Shown: positions 32,274-45,330 of the stretch, in pieces
Layout: every line of letters starts with the position of its first letter
Position numbering within the stretch: position 1 is the first letter of the stretch
The notes under the pieces: model-generated
The model's database searches: none
What the model saw: only the letters and a program-made list of their open reading frames with translations
Told to the model about the DNA's origin: nothing
NCBI GenBank assembly: GCA_002943765.1
Contig: PQWQ01000022.1
Coordinates: 1 to 64,000 of the forward strand
Reading direction: 5' to 3'
DNA from: Psoroptes ovis
Lineage: Eukaryota > Arthropoda > Arachnida > Sarcoptiformes > Psoroptidae
Length of the DNA: 64,000 bases
Position numbers and translations under genes: made by a program

Positions 32274-35200
32274 CTATTCAAAAATTGCCCAAATATTTTC
32301 ATTCAGTTCACTTATTAGATCACTCAAAGATTGCAAAGTTTGAAGCTTTTGGTAAAATTTATCGATTCTTTGCGCCAATGATTGCGGCTCTTCAAAAACA
32401 TTGAGCATTGGATTGGCGAAATATTGAAGCAATTTATGTCGCACAAACTCATGCATCTCATAGTCTCGCAATTTGTTATAGAATCGTTGGCATTTTTCAT
32501 TTTGTAAGCATTCAATTTCCAGTTTGTTCATGAAATGTTGGTCAAATCTTTGAACAAATCGTTTAACACGTTGCCAAATCTGATCACTGATGGATTTGGT
32601 GGGCCAAAGTTTGATTATTCGATCGAATATTGCAATCATTTGATGAGCCACCTGATCATCACTTGTTTGCATCGAATGAACAATTAATCGGTATTCTTTC
32701 ATTATCAAATTAATCATTTCATCATCAATCAATTCTGTTTGAAACAAATTCAATTTATGCTGAATTTCTTTGATTAATTGACCAAACAATGCCTGATCAT
32801 TCATAAATCGTTCATATTTTTCGACAATCATCCGCCAAAGGTTCCATTGAATGTGAACAAAACTATTTCGAATGTTTTTCGCATCTAAATGCAATTCATA
32901 TGACGATTGTTCATCAGTGATCATGGCATCATAACTATGATTTGCCGGTTGTCCATTCCGTACAAAATCTATTCTACCTGATTCGTTTTGACCATTGGTG
33001 TTTTGATTAACCCAAACGGCACCTAAAGAAGTCGGTGACATGTGTGTAAATAAAGTGAAACCACCCATTCGGGTTTGGTTGAATGAATCCAATGCAATCA
33101 ATAAACTTTGATTAGATACACTCGGGTCATGCATTAATTCGACTGAAAAAGAAATGTCTGATTTTTGGCCAGGAATAATTTGAATGGCCGTACAATTTGA
33201 TGTATTCGATGACACGAATCGAGCACTTTTCTGGCAAGAATTGAAATATTTCATGGTTAACACTTTGGATTGATTAAATTCAGGTGATTCAATTTCAACT
33301 CGAACTTCTTTTGGTTGGCGATGATGATAGTAGTCCACTTTCATTGTCAAAATCGGATCGATTGAACCTTTTCGCATCATTTTAGATGTAACTTGTCGAA
33401 TGGGTCCATGATAATCCGTTGTGGATGATTCGTATTGAATTTCATTCAACATTTGATAATCAATACCACCGGCAACATACAAATGTGCTAACGTTTGGAT
33501 TTGTGTTTGCATTTCGGCCAACATTGGCGGTGGTTCAATGTAACTTGCGATCAGAATCGGTTTACCTTCATTTCTTTCAATGTTAATGCCGGTAATTCGT
33601 GGCGATTGCGATTGTTCTTGATAACGATAAAAAATTTCGAATAGAAGATGCTGTTTGTATTGAGACTGTTCATCTGTTTCAAAACGGACCATAGCCATTT
33701 GAGCAGTCTGCTTGAGAATGACATATTCATATCTGACTTGTCCACTGTAATCACCCCCTAATCGACCTTCATAACGTACAACACGATAATCATGAGGTCT
33801 TCTCGTATCATCAAACTGAACACGGTCTAAATCGACTTTGAGCACTTGACGACCATCCAATTGAACAGTGGCTTCTTGTTGAGACTGATCATCATCAAAA
33901 TGATTATTCCATTGAGCTTTTAAAGTTCGATTTCGATATTTAATGTCAACATTGACAGCGTCCAATGAGGATGGATGATGTGATTCAATCATTATGTCAA
34001 ACTGTGGTTCTGTCCATGATTGTAACATCAATTTAGTTCGATAATCGCGACGCCATTGACCGAACCAATTCAAAACGAATTTCAATTTTTTTTCTTTTTG
34101 AAAATTGACAGCAAACAACAGATGAGAATCGTCACCGAAAGCAGCTTCAGCATCGATTGTCGGTATCCAATCAGTGAATGATATCAATTGTAATTTTTTC
34201 TGATTTGTTTTGGCCCATAAATCAACATTCAAATCGGCAATACGTCCATCACCATCATAAACATTTAATTGCAGTTTTCGCTGGTCTTTATTCCATTCTA
34301 ATTTGGCCATTTTTTCACCGTCACCAATCAAATCAGCTGCTAAATCAAATTTAAATTCATAGAAAATTGCGTGCAAATTGCTTTGTCCAATTGCTTTCAG
34401 TGATTTCTGCTGATGATCGCTACCGACTTGAATGAGGAAAACTTGTTCCAAGCTGCCGCTTGTTTGATTATGATGATGCTCATATTCTGCCAGTAAATTC
34501 ATTAAATTCCATTTTCCAGAGCGAGTTTTAATCACCAACTTCAAAGTTTGATTATTCATCATTTCAAGTTTAGCGTCACCAGTCAATAGATTAGTGTTGT
34601 CATTGTACAATTTCACCCGAAATCGATTGCTGTTACCTTCGTTATCATAAAAGAAATGAGCATTTTTATCGCTATGACTCTCGAGATTTTTGTATTTTAA
34701 ATTCAGCTGATTAATGAGTGAGCTATTCTTCATTGATTCACATTCAAAATCAAATTCATGTTCGAACCATTGTCCTTTGATTTGTGCTTGGTTGTTTTGT
34801 GGCTCCACTTTTGATTCAATCATGATTCTTTCGGTCGAATCCGGTGTCGCTCTCCAATCACATTCAATAAGGAAATTTCGGATACTTTGTGCTTTGATTT
34901 GGAACAGTGTTTTTTCATTTCTTTGTAATTCAACGTGGAAATGTTTTTCGTCCCGATCGATTGATACATAATCACTGCCAGTGCTTGATGAATAATTACC
35001 AATTAATTGTCGCCATGGAATCATTACCACACTCAAAGAATCATCATTTCCAATCAATAATTGTATCGATGATCTTTCATCACTTTTGAGCATTAAATCT
35101 CCTTTAATTTCAAACAATTGGTTGCCATTCAGCTCAGTGCTGGAAATCAACTTCATCGAAGGCATTTGAATTTGTTTCAATTCAGTTTGATGATGAATAC

Positions 35201-38200
35201 CTCCTAATAATTTACTTTTTATATCAATCGTTACGGTTGTAGGGGTCCAACATAGGTCAACATGTGACATACGTGTGCTTATTACTAGCGTTTGCTGCTG
35301 CTCATGATTAGCTTGATGTTTGTAATAAACATCAAACAATATTCTATCGCCTACATAGTTTTTCATACTCAAATCCATTAAGCGTATTTGTTGATCGTGG
35401 AATGTCCAGTCGGCTTTTGTTTGATGATAAATTTGCTGGCTAGGAACTTCAATGCTCACCACTAATTTGCATGTAGCCAAAGACTCAATTTGCATGTTTA
35501 TATTCAACCGATTACTCGAATCATATCGAGTTTGCGAATCTAATAATATCAATTGACTGTTGGCTTGTTTGAAAATGATCTTGGTTTCATGTTCGAAATG
35601 TAGTTTTGGCATTCTAATATCAATATTGCCATTCTCTCCTTTTAATTGTGCTTCGAACGCAAACACATTGTCATCGTATTTATTGACCGAACTGGTTATA
35701 CGTAGTAATGTTTCGTGATCACCAGATACAACAGCTTTTACATTCAAATCATAATCATAGCCAATGTCCAAATCAAATTTACCTTCATATTTTTCTTGGT
35801 CATTACGTTGGTAATTAATTTTCAAATCATAAATCAATTCTCCTTCACGTCGCAGCACATTTTTGAGATCAAAGTTACCATTTTCCATTAATTGCAAATA
35901 TCCCATTTGACCACAATGACCAATTCGATCGCTGTCAAAGAAAGCATCATATTTCAATCTGCGAATTCTACTCATCAAATGCATTAATCCTTCATATCTG
36001 CTTATATCACTGTGCAGTGTGTAATGCAATCGAAATTGCTTCAATGGCCATTCACGCATTGATACTGCATCTGATTCTGGTATTGATTTGATTTCAACCT
36101 GGCCACGATATTTACCAGTTTGTGTTTCATCAATTTTTTCCTTATATAAAACAGTCATTTTATTTTGATTGAATTTAATTTGACCAGTTTTTTCTATTCG
36201 AAACGGTACAGTCAATGTTTTATTTGATTGGAAACTGGATTCGATCAATGAAATATTGTTGCCAGCATTCACATCTTTAACTTTTACATCATAAACAGTC
36301 ACTTTTCGTTGATGATCTCGTTGAATTATTTTGGTGATTGCACTGATTAAATAGTGGCTGTTGCTCGGTGTAAAGTAAAAATCAATTCGTGTATCGAATC
36401 CATCCGATTGTTTTCGGCTTTTTCTTTCCAATCGTAATTCATTCGATTGTAAATAACGGCCCCATTGGCCAACAAATTTTTCTTCAATCAAATCATTTTG
36501 ATGTTGGTGATTGAATGTAAGATTAGTGTTGAATGAAGGGAATTGTGAACTAAGAAACTTGTAACTCATATCTGATCGAATTGATTGATTACTGTTCAAC
36601 CATTTATACTCGAAATGCGTCTCCAAGCTTTGCTTGTGGCTGTATCGAATTCGGTTCATCATGTTCATTGCTGTGATTGAACGGTCTCGATGCAATGACC
36701 ATTCGTTTTGCAGTCGAATGTTGAATATTTTCAATTCATTTTGAATAATGTTCAATGATCTATTCCGGTAAAGCATCATTTGCAACAATGATTCATTGTT
36801 TAAATCGAATTTGATGAATGTTTTTTGTTGTTCTCCACCGGCGCCAATTTGATTGGCAATCATTGCACGACCATTGATCAATTTGTATTGCTGTGAAATT
36901 GCTTCAATGTTCAATCTGGTTATATTGCTTCCAGTATCGACAGTTCCACTGGCCATTAAATTCATAATCGGAACATTTTGTCCATTCTCCAATTGTAACT
37001 GTAACAATTTCACTTGTTCGCTGTCAATCAATTTCAAATGCCCTTTGTATTTATGGGTCAAAAAATTGGTTGAAAAATTCGCCGACAATTGGTCACTATT
37101 ATTTGGATCAGGTAATTGAACAATCAATTCGCTGTAGCATCGATTTGATTGATTCGATTTGCCCGAGATTGGTGTCGAAATGGCGAATGCAAATTTCAAT
37201 CGGCTTTCGTCTGGTACCATCAATGGAGTGAAAAATTGCTGAGGCATCTCCAGTTGCAATTCAACTGCTTCCATTTTTTTGTTTTCTTTACGTAATACGA
37301 TTTCCTTGTAATCGATTAGTACAATTTGCTTTTCATCACTTTGGAGCTTCATCAACGAAGAGCTACTGTCTCTGGTTTTGACACAAACACTTAAGCCCAT
37401 CATTTTGTTGACGATATCTGCGCTGCATTTTGTCACTAATAAATGTTGACTTTGTTTCAAATTTGTTGGCGTAGATTGTTCATCAGCTGATTTCACCATG
37501 AAAGTTTGAGATTTAAGCCAAACTTGTTGTTGCTGTTCAGGCAACAAGAATCGTAAAAGTAACTGTTTCGATTGTTTTAGCTGCATTTGCAGGTGAATTG
37601 TTGGTGCAGCAAATGTTTCACTGATCACTTGAAACCTTTTTGCATTTTTACCATTATTTTCGATTCCAAACCCGATTTGATTACGAGCCATTAATGTTGG
37701 TTTGAACATCCATCCACCAAAAATGTCCATGCTTTCGGATTGATTTTGATGGTGAATCGCTTCCAAGTCCAACGATGCAATATAAGTGGAATTAAGCTCC
37801 AAATACATTGGCACACCTGAAGATGTTTGCTGCATGACTATACGTTCTTGCCAAGGCAAAATAATCATTGTTTCATCGACACGAATAGGAATTTGTTGTT
37901 TGAATAGGTCCAACAAATTATCTTCATTGTCATAACTGTCATAAAGGAAAATATTTCTGCCTCGTAAATTCACCAATATTTGAATACGACGATTAGATGC
38001 CGATGATATCGATTGATCATTGTTGGATAAAATTGATTGAACCATTGAAACTAATGTTGCTGTATCGATTCTGTGCTTGGACAAAGTTTTTCTTATTTCA
38101 GACAAAACTTGATCTCTAATCGAGCCCTCGAAACCTTCTTGACGAATAGTAACTTCAGCCATAGCCATTTCTGAAGCACCGATTGCAATGGTTATATTAA

Positions 38201-40419
38201 GCGTTACCGAACGGGGTAACAAGAACATTCCATTGGCCATAATCACATCAGTCTCAAAAATATTTGTGATTCCTGTTTTGCTGTCAGTCTGGTCATATTC
38301 ATAGTGTCGTGAGAGCATCACTTGAAACATGGATGCTGGCTCTGGAAAATCTGGAGCATCCTTAGGCAGCGATGAACTTTTAACTTTACTCATTGTCTTT
38401 CTCAACATTTTCTGGTGCGAACAAACATAATTAAACATATGACCGTTTTCTTGTTTGATCACATCTAACACCAACTGCAATTCGGCAGCAGTAGTTCCAG
38501 TTCGGATCAAAGTACGATAAGCAATCACACGAATTTCGTTGCTTAGATCACGATCGGCAAAAATTCTCATTAAACCTTCTCTGACCACTTGAGTTGGTTG
38601 AACTGCATCAAGCGATTTAATGGCCACCACACGAACCACATCTGGCAACGAAGAATTGAATATGATTGGCAATAATTTCTCTTGTTCGGCCACCATTGTC
38701 AGCGGAGAGACATTTTCCAAGGCAATAAATAATCGAACTGTTTGCACTTCGGTCGCTTCAATTATGATGTTTTCTTCAATTAAATTAACAATTTTTTTGT
38801 ACATTTCTTCTTGAAATCGAACGTAATCATCGGTAATTTGTTTCGATTCGACTGATTTGATCAAAGCAGAAACACTGAGCACATGATGCGAGTCATGTAG
38901 CTGATCCAACAATTCAGGCACTATTCGTTGCACGGCTTCAGCTGATGGATTTTTGGCAAAAGCCAACAAACTGGCCAAATATGTAAGTCTTCCAGGCATA
39001 GCTTGTTCTTTCAATCGTAATAATTCATCGCGAATAATGTTGACAGTATTCATTTGTATCATTGAAGCAGCAGTGTCTATGAATACATCTTGCAATTTTT
39101 TATTTTGTTCCCCAGTACAAATGCTGTTCGGTTTATTGTCTCTTAGCTCTTTCCATATCGATTCAATTGTTTCAGCTGATTCATATCGAAAAGCTTCTCT
39201 TAATTGATGAACATAGTCCAATGTTTTGATATTAATTCGATTCGAATGGTGTTTAATGTCGTCACAAATTGTGGTCAGCACAGTTTTCAAAGCAACTCTT
39301 TCTTTCGCAGGCCATTCGGATGTCGATGGTGATTTTTTAAGCTGAAATTTATCAGATGACCATTTTTGATTCGATGTTTGTTGCAATGGTTGGCCATTTG
39401 TGGTCATATTCACTTGTCGCATTTGAACTCGCGAAATTAAATCAATATCAAATTGGTCCAACATGGTATACAATGAACGAGACGAACGACAATCAACTTT
39501 GGTTATGTGATGTGATTCAATATTTTGATGACATTCTGCATGTGCTTCACTACTTTGTTCGATAATAAATCCGATATCGGAAAATTTATCAGATTCGTTA
39601 ACATTTCGGCCTTGATAAAAATTACGAAAATTAATCAATCATATCAACCATCTTTGAATAAATCAAACTTACATTTGAGCAAGTCTTTTCGTTTCAATAC
39701 AGAATATTGGCCTTGGCCATTATGAACAATTTTATAGTCAGTATCACATTCTCCATGATAATCAGTCTCCGTAATCTAAGCAATTAAGAGAATGATTATT
39801 TATTGATTTTCGCTCAAAAACAGCTGACTTACATTGGTTTCGGTGAAACTACCAATATTCGAAATGGTTTGCAATGCAGAGATGATACTTTTCTTAACAT
39901 TTAGTACAAAAGGTTCTTCTTGTTGTTGTTGATCGCCTGACAAGCAAACTTCAGGAACGTTACCATCATGGTAAGAAAAAATGATTGGAATCAACAATTG
40001 TCGTTCATAACTTTTGATTTCATCATCTTTGGCATATGATTCGTTGCTGATCAGTTGAACGTCGGCGTATTCAAATTGCATTGATACTTCACACTTATTC
40101 AATGCTTGTAATCGAATCTGACCATCGATTCTGATCAGATTATCATTGATTGTATTGGTGTCTTCATTGTTTTTGGCAACTATTTCATTGGTCACTTTAA
40201 CTTGATACAAATATTGTTTGCTTGTTTCAAATTTCAATTCAGATCCGCTGTCATCATGGCAGTGTTTAATACACATCATTTCATTGGCTATTTGAATGTA
40301 ATACATTCAATTGATTAGTAAATATTGTTCATTAATCATCAACTTTTTCACTTACCGATCACATGATTTGAGAGCAATGTTGTCGCCAACAAAAATGATG
40401 AAAAGAAAATTTTCATCAT
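32274..40419 (-). CDS. Large lipid-transfer protein (vitellogenin/apolipophorin-like)
   Basis: Secreted lipid-carrier of the LLTP superfamily. Exons on the minus strand: 40419-40356, 40287-39833, 39775-39673, 39610-32274. All phases agree, giving 2652 residues. A signal peptide MMKIFFSSFLLATTLLSNHVIA is followed by the N-terminal lipid-transfer module: beta-barrel, then the helical region, seen as the VRVVAIKSLDAVQP and NEIRVIAYRTLIRTGTTAAELQLVLD repeats. The next segment (TNIFETDVIMANGMFLLPRSVTLN, IAIGASEMAMAEV) is typical of the DUF1943-type beta-sheet domain. A very long beta-rich region and a final helical stretch complete it. No C-terminal Cys-rich vWD domain is visible. Mites carry an abundant protein of this family known as the group 14 allergen; whether this is that orthologue or a second paralogue I cannot say. 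Confidence 0.93.
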
Positions 40420-40768
40420 TATTTTGATCAGTTCAATCAAATAAATAAATGACTAACATTCAAAATACTTAGCACTTGAATCATCTAAAACAATTTATTC
40501 AAATGAAAATGTAAGTTTTATTTGCATTGATTTAAATACTATGAACCACTCAATATATGAGATTGATCAAACAATCATAATAACAAATATTAATAATAAA
40601 CAATCAATTTTGAATCGTTTTCGAAAACAGTAACCATGCTGACTATGATGCTATTATTTTGCTGACAATGTCCAAAATTGCCAATCAGTAATTGATGTGT
40701 CAGCATAATCTCAGTGCTTGCGATCGATATTTGTGAATGATGATCTATTCAACAAGTAATTCAGAAGA
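40420..40768. other. Intergenic spacer
   Basis: AT-rich. It should contain the promoter of the lipid-transfer gene and the 3' UTR of LTV1. TTTAAATA near 40530 is a possible TATA-like element on either strand. Nothing else seen. Confidence 0.4.
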
Positions 40769-42271
40769 CTAATTAACTGACACCTTTTTCTGCACTGACT
40801 TGTTCATATCAGCTTTATGCATACGCATTTGTTCTTCTTTGAATGCCATACGATTGGCTTTCTTTTCAGCACGACGCTCGGCTCGATATTCTTTCAGTTC
40901 TTTTTTTCGCTGCCTCCGCTGTTCAGGTGTCTCCTGCTTTGGTCGCACGGACAATTCGGACAAACGACTGACATTGCTCTTCATTGATTTTGTATCAAGA
41001 CTGACCATTTTGGCAGTCGTAGGCATTCCAGTTCGCTTACTGATGCGAATGTGATTGCTGGCGTTTCCGTAGCGATCAATCGTATTGCTGAGAATTTGTG
41101 GATGATAATTAGTATTACTATAAACTGATAATATCGATTCACAATCCAATCGGTCATTGTCACCTTTGCGACCGCAATCCATCAGCACAATTTCTTCTTG
41201 TTCACTCTCTTCTTCATCTGATTCATTTTTGTCCAATATTTTAGTACGAACATAGTCAATTGCCTGTTCATTACGTTCATAATGGAGACCGGCACTTGAT
41301 TTGAATGCTTGATACTCTTCGACCAGTTTGCTCATCATATCACTATTATTAGGATCAATTTGTCCATTTATTTCTTCAGCATCAAGAGCTCCCATTTCCA
41401 TTTGGTCGGCATATTCGCGAATGAACATTTGTTCGAATTGTTCATCCAGTGTTTGTAACTTGTTGTTGCGAGGCAGCACAGATGAAGACATTGAATATTC
41501 GGTGAAATGTGTGGATGCAGATGTTTTCACCGTTTTTCCATCCATATCATGATCATCAGGCAAATTGAAAAATTGTTTGATATTCTTCTTGTTCATCAAT
41601 CTCTCCACATTGAATTGATTATTCATTACATCATGGTCGTCGTCGTCTTCGCTTTGGTCATCACTTCCATCGAATCCACAAACAGAAAGATTGTCTTCAT
41701 CGGATTCATGATCATTATCATCACCGAGACCCATAGCTTGCTGCACAAAGTCATCATCAATTTGATTGTCAGGATTGTCAAAATCAAAATCATCCTGCAT
41801 CGCCTCCACAATATCAGGATCCCAATCTAATTGTGGGCCAACTGGTAAAGCTGCTTTTTTGCTAAGGTCTTCGTTTTCCTTTACATTACTTTCGAATACG
41901 GAAGATGGTAACATCAATGATGGTTTGTTTTTCTGGTCTTGCTGCTGTTTCAATTTATCACAATCAATGTCGAATGAGATTTCAGTCACATCGGTCAAAT
42001 GTTGCAAATAATCATAATCATCATCAAAGTATATTCCATATTTTATTTGTTCTTCACGACGTTTGCGACGATCATCCAATGATTTTTGCTGACCCCCATT
42101 ACTTGGTTCACCACTATCGATTGCCACTTCTTGACGTGTCTTTTTTTCTACCAAAACATATTGCGGTGCTGTTTCATCCACGAATAAAGGATCATTTTGA
42201 CTGCGACCGACCAGTTGAAATGTGATTGCATTCTTTTTATCAATGAATTTTTTCACTTTTTTACGACCCAT
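40769..42271 (-). CDS. LTV1: Ribosome biogenesis factor LTV1
   Basis: Assembly and nuclear-export factor for the 40S ribosomal subunit. 500 residues in one exon. The N-terminus MGRKKVKKFIDKKNAITFQLVGRSQNDPLFVDETAPQYVL is the diagnostic LTV1 start. Then come KYGIYFDDDYDYLQHL, a long acidic middle (DDD/EE-rich, typical), the conserved EQFEQMFIREYADQMEMGALDAEEI, and a basic coiled C-terminal tail (RRQRKKELKEYRAERRAEKKANRMAFKEEQ). It lies just downstream of CACYBP on the same strand. Confidence 0.95.
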   Translation of the reverse strand: MGRKKVKKFIDKKNAITFQLVGRSQNDPLFVDETAPQYVLVEKKTRQEVAIDSGEPSNGGQQKSLDDRRKRREEQIKYGIYFDDDYDYLQHLTDVTEISFDIDCDKLKQQQDQKNKPSLMLPSSVFESNVKENEDLSKKAALPVGPQLDWDPDIVEAMQDDFDFDNPDNQIDDDFVQQAMGLGDDNDHESDEDNLSVCGFDGSDDQSEDDDDHDVMNNQFNVERLMNKKNIKQFFNLPDDHDMDGKTVKTSASTHFTEYSMSSSVLPRNNKLQTLDEQFEQMFIREYADQMEMGALDAEEINGQIDPNNSDMMSKLVEEYQAFKSSAGLHYERNEQAIDYVRTKILDKNESDEEESEQEEIVLMDCGRKGDNDRLDCESILSVYSNTNYHPQILSNTIDRYGNASNHIRISKRTGMPTTAKMVSLDTKSMKSNVSRLSELSVRPKQETPEQRRQRKKELKEYRAERRAEKKANRMAFKEEQMRMHKADMNKSVQKKVSVN

Positions 42272-42595
42272 TGTTTATTGTTTCTTGATGTGATTACAGG
42301 CAAGTTTTGTTTATCGAACATGTGTCACATGCTATTTCCACCTTGATAATCACTGTGAGTAGTAATAGATGTTTCTCATGAAAAAGGAATAAATTTATTA
42401 ATAATGTGGATCAAGTCACATTTTACTGCCATCTGTTGTATTTTTTTCATGATTCAACATTTTGTGCTGTAAATAATATGAAAAAATGGATAAAAATGAG
42501 GACTCAATTCAGGAATTGATTCAAAGCCAGAATTTCAATGGAAAGAAAATTTTATTGATAGCTGAATGATAATTGGAAGGTGGCATTCTGGTGGC

Positions 42596-43320
42596 TCAAA
42601 GAGAGAAATCAGGTGCGCCTTGTTGTTTATGTTGTGATTCGTACCAAGTTTTGGCAATGGTCCTTTTCATTTCATCATCACCTTCATCATACATCTTTTT
42701 CATCAGATTCATTAATGATTTTTCTGGATCGGCTGAGTCAATGTCACTTTTATCATCCAATTTGGGACCTTTAGCATCGTCTTTGGATTGCAACGAAGTC
42801 CAAGAATGTCCAGTTTTGAGTTTGTAGAGTGTAATAACCAATTTATTTGATTTTGTTATGATTGCTTTACTTTTCGATTGATCAACTGATTGAAAAAGAC
42901 GACCTAATGTGAAACGATATTTGCCGAATATGCATGTGAATTTGGTGTCGGAGGAAAATTGCAAACTAATTTCACTGCTGTCAATTTTATCAGATTTATC
43001 CAATTCGATGTATATTTTGATGTAATCATCGTTTTGATCCCACATGTAATTCGTTTTGACCACCACTCCTAATTGTGCTGTTTTACTGACATCATTCAAT
43101 TTGGCCAATTCTTTATCATGATTCTGTTTAACGATCGTCAATCGATTAATTTCATTTTGCAGAAATTGTTTATTAACTTCTAATTGAGCTCCATCCTTCA
43201 ATCGATTGAGTTCTTCGATTTGTTCTTCAATCTATAAAAATAATTAATGTAATAATCATTAGGATCAATAAACATTCATTCGATACTCACATCTTTAACA
43301 ATTTTGTTCAAGTTGGCCAT
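42596..43320 (-). CDS. CACYBP: Calcyclin-binding protein / Siah-interacting protein
   Basis: Adaptor linking Siah1 to Skp1-type ubiquitin ligases; it also binds S100 proteins. Exons on the minus strand: 43320-43291 (MANLNKIVKD) and 43231-42596; 59-bp intron; 221 residues, the usual size. The N-terminal helical hairpin (IEEQIEELNRLKDGAQLEVNKQFLQNEI) is followed by a CS domain (MWDQNDDYIKIYIELD...KYRFTLGRLF...KLVITLYK) and an SGS-type C-terminus (PEKSLMNLMKKMYDEGDDEMKRTIAKTWYESQ). It diverges from NOL11 with only 160 bp between start codons. Confidence 0.95.
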
Positions 43321-43480
43321 TTTTAATTGAATCAAATCAAATTTAAGAAAAATGCAAAATGCTGTCACTCACATGAATATATAAAGCTTTGATCATGCTG
43401 CTGCTTCTCCGTTCGTAAACAACGTGTCAAAACATGCTTTCATTTTTTTTCAATCCATATCAAAACACATCTAATTAACC
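43321..43480. promoter_or_regulatory. Compact bidirectional promoter (CACYBP / NOL11)
   Basis: Only 160 bp separate the divergent start codons of CACYBP (minus) and NOL11 (plus), so the region must drive both genes unless a TSS lies inside one of them. A TATAAA occurs at 43379-43384. No further motif stands out. Confidence 0.55.
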
Positions 43481-45219
43481 ATGAATTGCTTCGGTGAATC
43501 ATTCAAATTGCATACATCTTGTGATGATTCTTTCAAATCTTATCATCGTCCATTCACAATCAGTGAAAACAATAATGATCACTTGATCATTTGTGAATCG
43601 GCCAATTTGGTCAGTAAATATGATTCAAGTGTAAAGCCATGGGTGATTTTACAAAGTTGGTCATTTGAACAATTAAATAGTTTGGTCATTCCGCCGTTGA
43701 TCGACGATTGTTGCCGCCCGAATCGAATGATAGCAGTGCACAGCTGCAATACATTAATCGAATGGGCCATCAACAATGATGATGACAAACAAAAACCAAT
43801 GACACAAATTTCGAAAAAAAATTTGACTCACCAAATAATCGACATTTTAAAGCCATCATCAGACATATTGATTGTGTTTGCCAATGGTTGGATCACATCT
43901 TTGAAACAGCTACAATCGAAATACTTTTCCGAAGATGATATTCAACCTATTATTGATGATAAAAAAGAAATTATTCAACAAATCGAAATGTTGACGTCCA
44001 AAGGACAAACTATTGTTTATTACCGAACATCCAATGATATAAACAATACAATGTTTATTTATCGTTTACAAATAATAAATGGTAAGTCAAATGTCAATAA
44101 ATTGATTAATTCGATGCTCATCTTTTGGCATTTCAACGATCAGATCGAATCGAAGCAAGCTCAAAAACTGAACTGAGAAGAAAATATGAAGCTTTTGCAT
44201 TTGACGGGCAAAAACTTGTTGGTGCCATCAGAAATGATGATTGTATTGAAATCTATGAACTTTCGTCTGAAAAGAAAATACATCATTTTGAACGTTCATC
44301 ATTAATAACATTGAGTTCAATGAAAATCATTCAAAGTGGAGCATATGCATTTTTAGGCCATAAATCAAATGGCCAATTCATGGTTGAAGTTTATAATCAA
44401 GATTATCATATTCGAATTGGTTCAATGAGAATTGATTTGAATGATGTATTTGTGGACAAGTTTTGTTCACTTGGTGACACATTACTCATTGTTAGCAACA
44501 AAAACATATTATTCTTACCCATTTCCAATTCTAAACCTCTGTTATCGCAATTATTGACCAAAGGTCTTAATGACGACACACAATCATTTACAAACCAAAA
44601 ACGAATATCGAATCAAAATAAATTGAAGCAGCGATTTGGCACTATTTTTGATGATTTCGGTTCTTCAAAAACGTCAACGTTGGAACAACTTCAGCAAATA
44701 AACTCCAACTTCGATAAAATGATCGACAGACAAGAATTACCTGAGGAAATTCTGGCTCAAACTCTTGCATTTTGTACTAAACAACACATGCTTCTCATCG
44801 AACAAGACGGTGATGACCACAAACGACTTGATGAAATCGAAAAGTTGTTCAAAAAATTAGTGAAAATACCTTTGAATGAAACGTTCATGATATCATGCCT
44901 TAAACTGTATCGTGTATCATGTTCACAATGCTTATTGGCCATCGGTTGGATATTGGACATGTTACCAAGCGACAATCATCATTTATTATGCTGGATCTCA
45001 GTATTGCTAGATGTCAATTATCAACAGTTCATAGTTCGGCCAAACAATCAAATATTACTGACTTTGCAACATATTCGCCAACGTATTATTGATAATATTG
45101 CATTCTTTCAACAATTAGCTTCTATCGAACCGATGATTCAATTGATTGGCCAGCAAAATGCTTCGCCTTGTGTACAAGATATTGGTGATTATTGTATTGA
45201 ATTGTTGACAACTTATTAA
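43481..45219 (+). CDS. NOL11: Nucleolar protein 11-like
   Basis: Small-subunit processome component needed for pre-rRNA transcription and early 18S processing in the nucleolus. Exons 43481-44081 and 44144-45219; 62-bp intron; 558 residues. The N-terminal WD-like region contains segments such as PWVILQSWSFEQLNSLVIPP (compare GSWSVKQGQIITCP in NOL11), ILIVFANGWITSLKQL and IIQQIEMLTSKGQTIVYYR. The rest is helical. The protein is shorter and much diverged from vertebrate NOL11 (~720), so the assignment rests on the N-terminal pattern. It converges with the eL24 gene. Confidence 0.7.
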
Positions 45220-45271
45220 GCCCATAAGAAATGATGGCAATCAATCGGCAATATTGTTTTGCATCGGTTAC

Positions 45272-45289
45272 TTTATTTGATGAAATAAA
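45272..45289. terminator. Back-to-back poly(A) signals (NOL11 / RPL24)
   Basis: TTTATT (45272-45277) is AATAAA for the leftward RPL24 transcript. AATAAA (45284-45289) serves NOL11. Each gene's signal lies beyond the other's, so the two mRNAs should overlap by a few tens of bases. Confidence 0.6.
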
Positions 45290-45330
45290 AGATTGACCAA
45301 AATACATTATCATTTCATGTTTTTTTTTCA

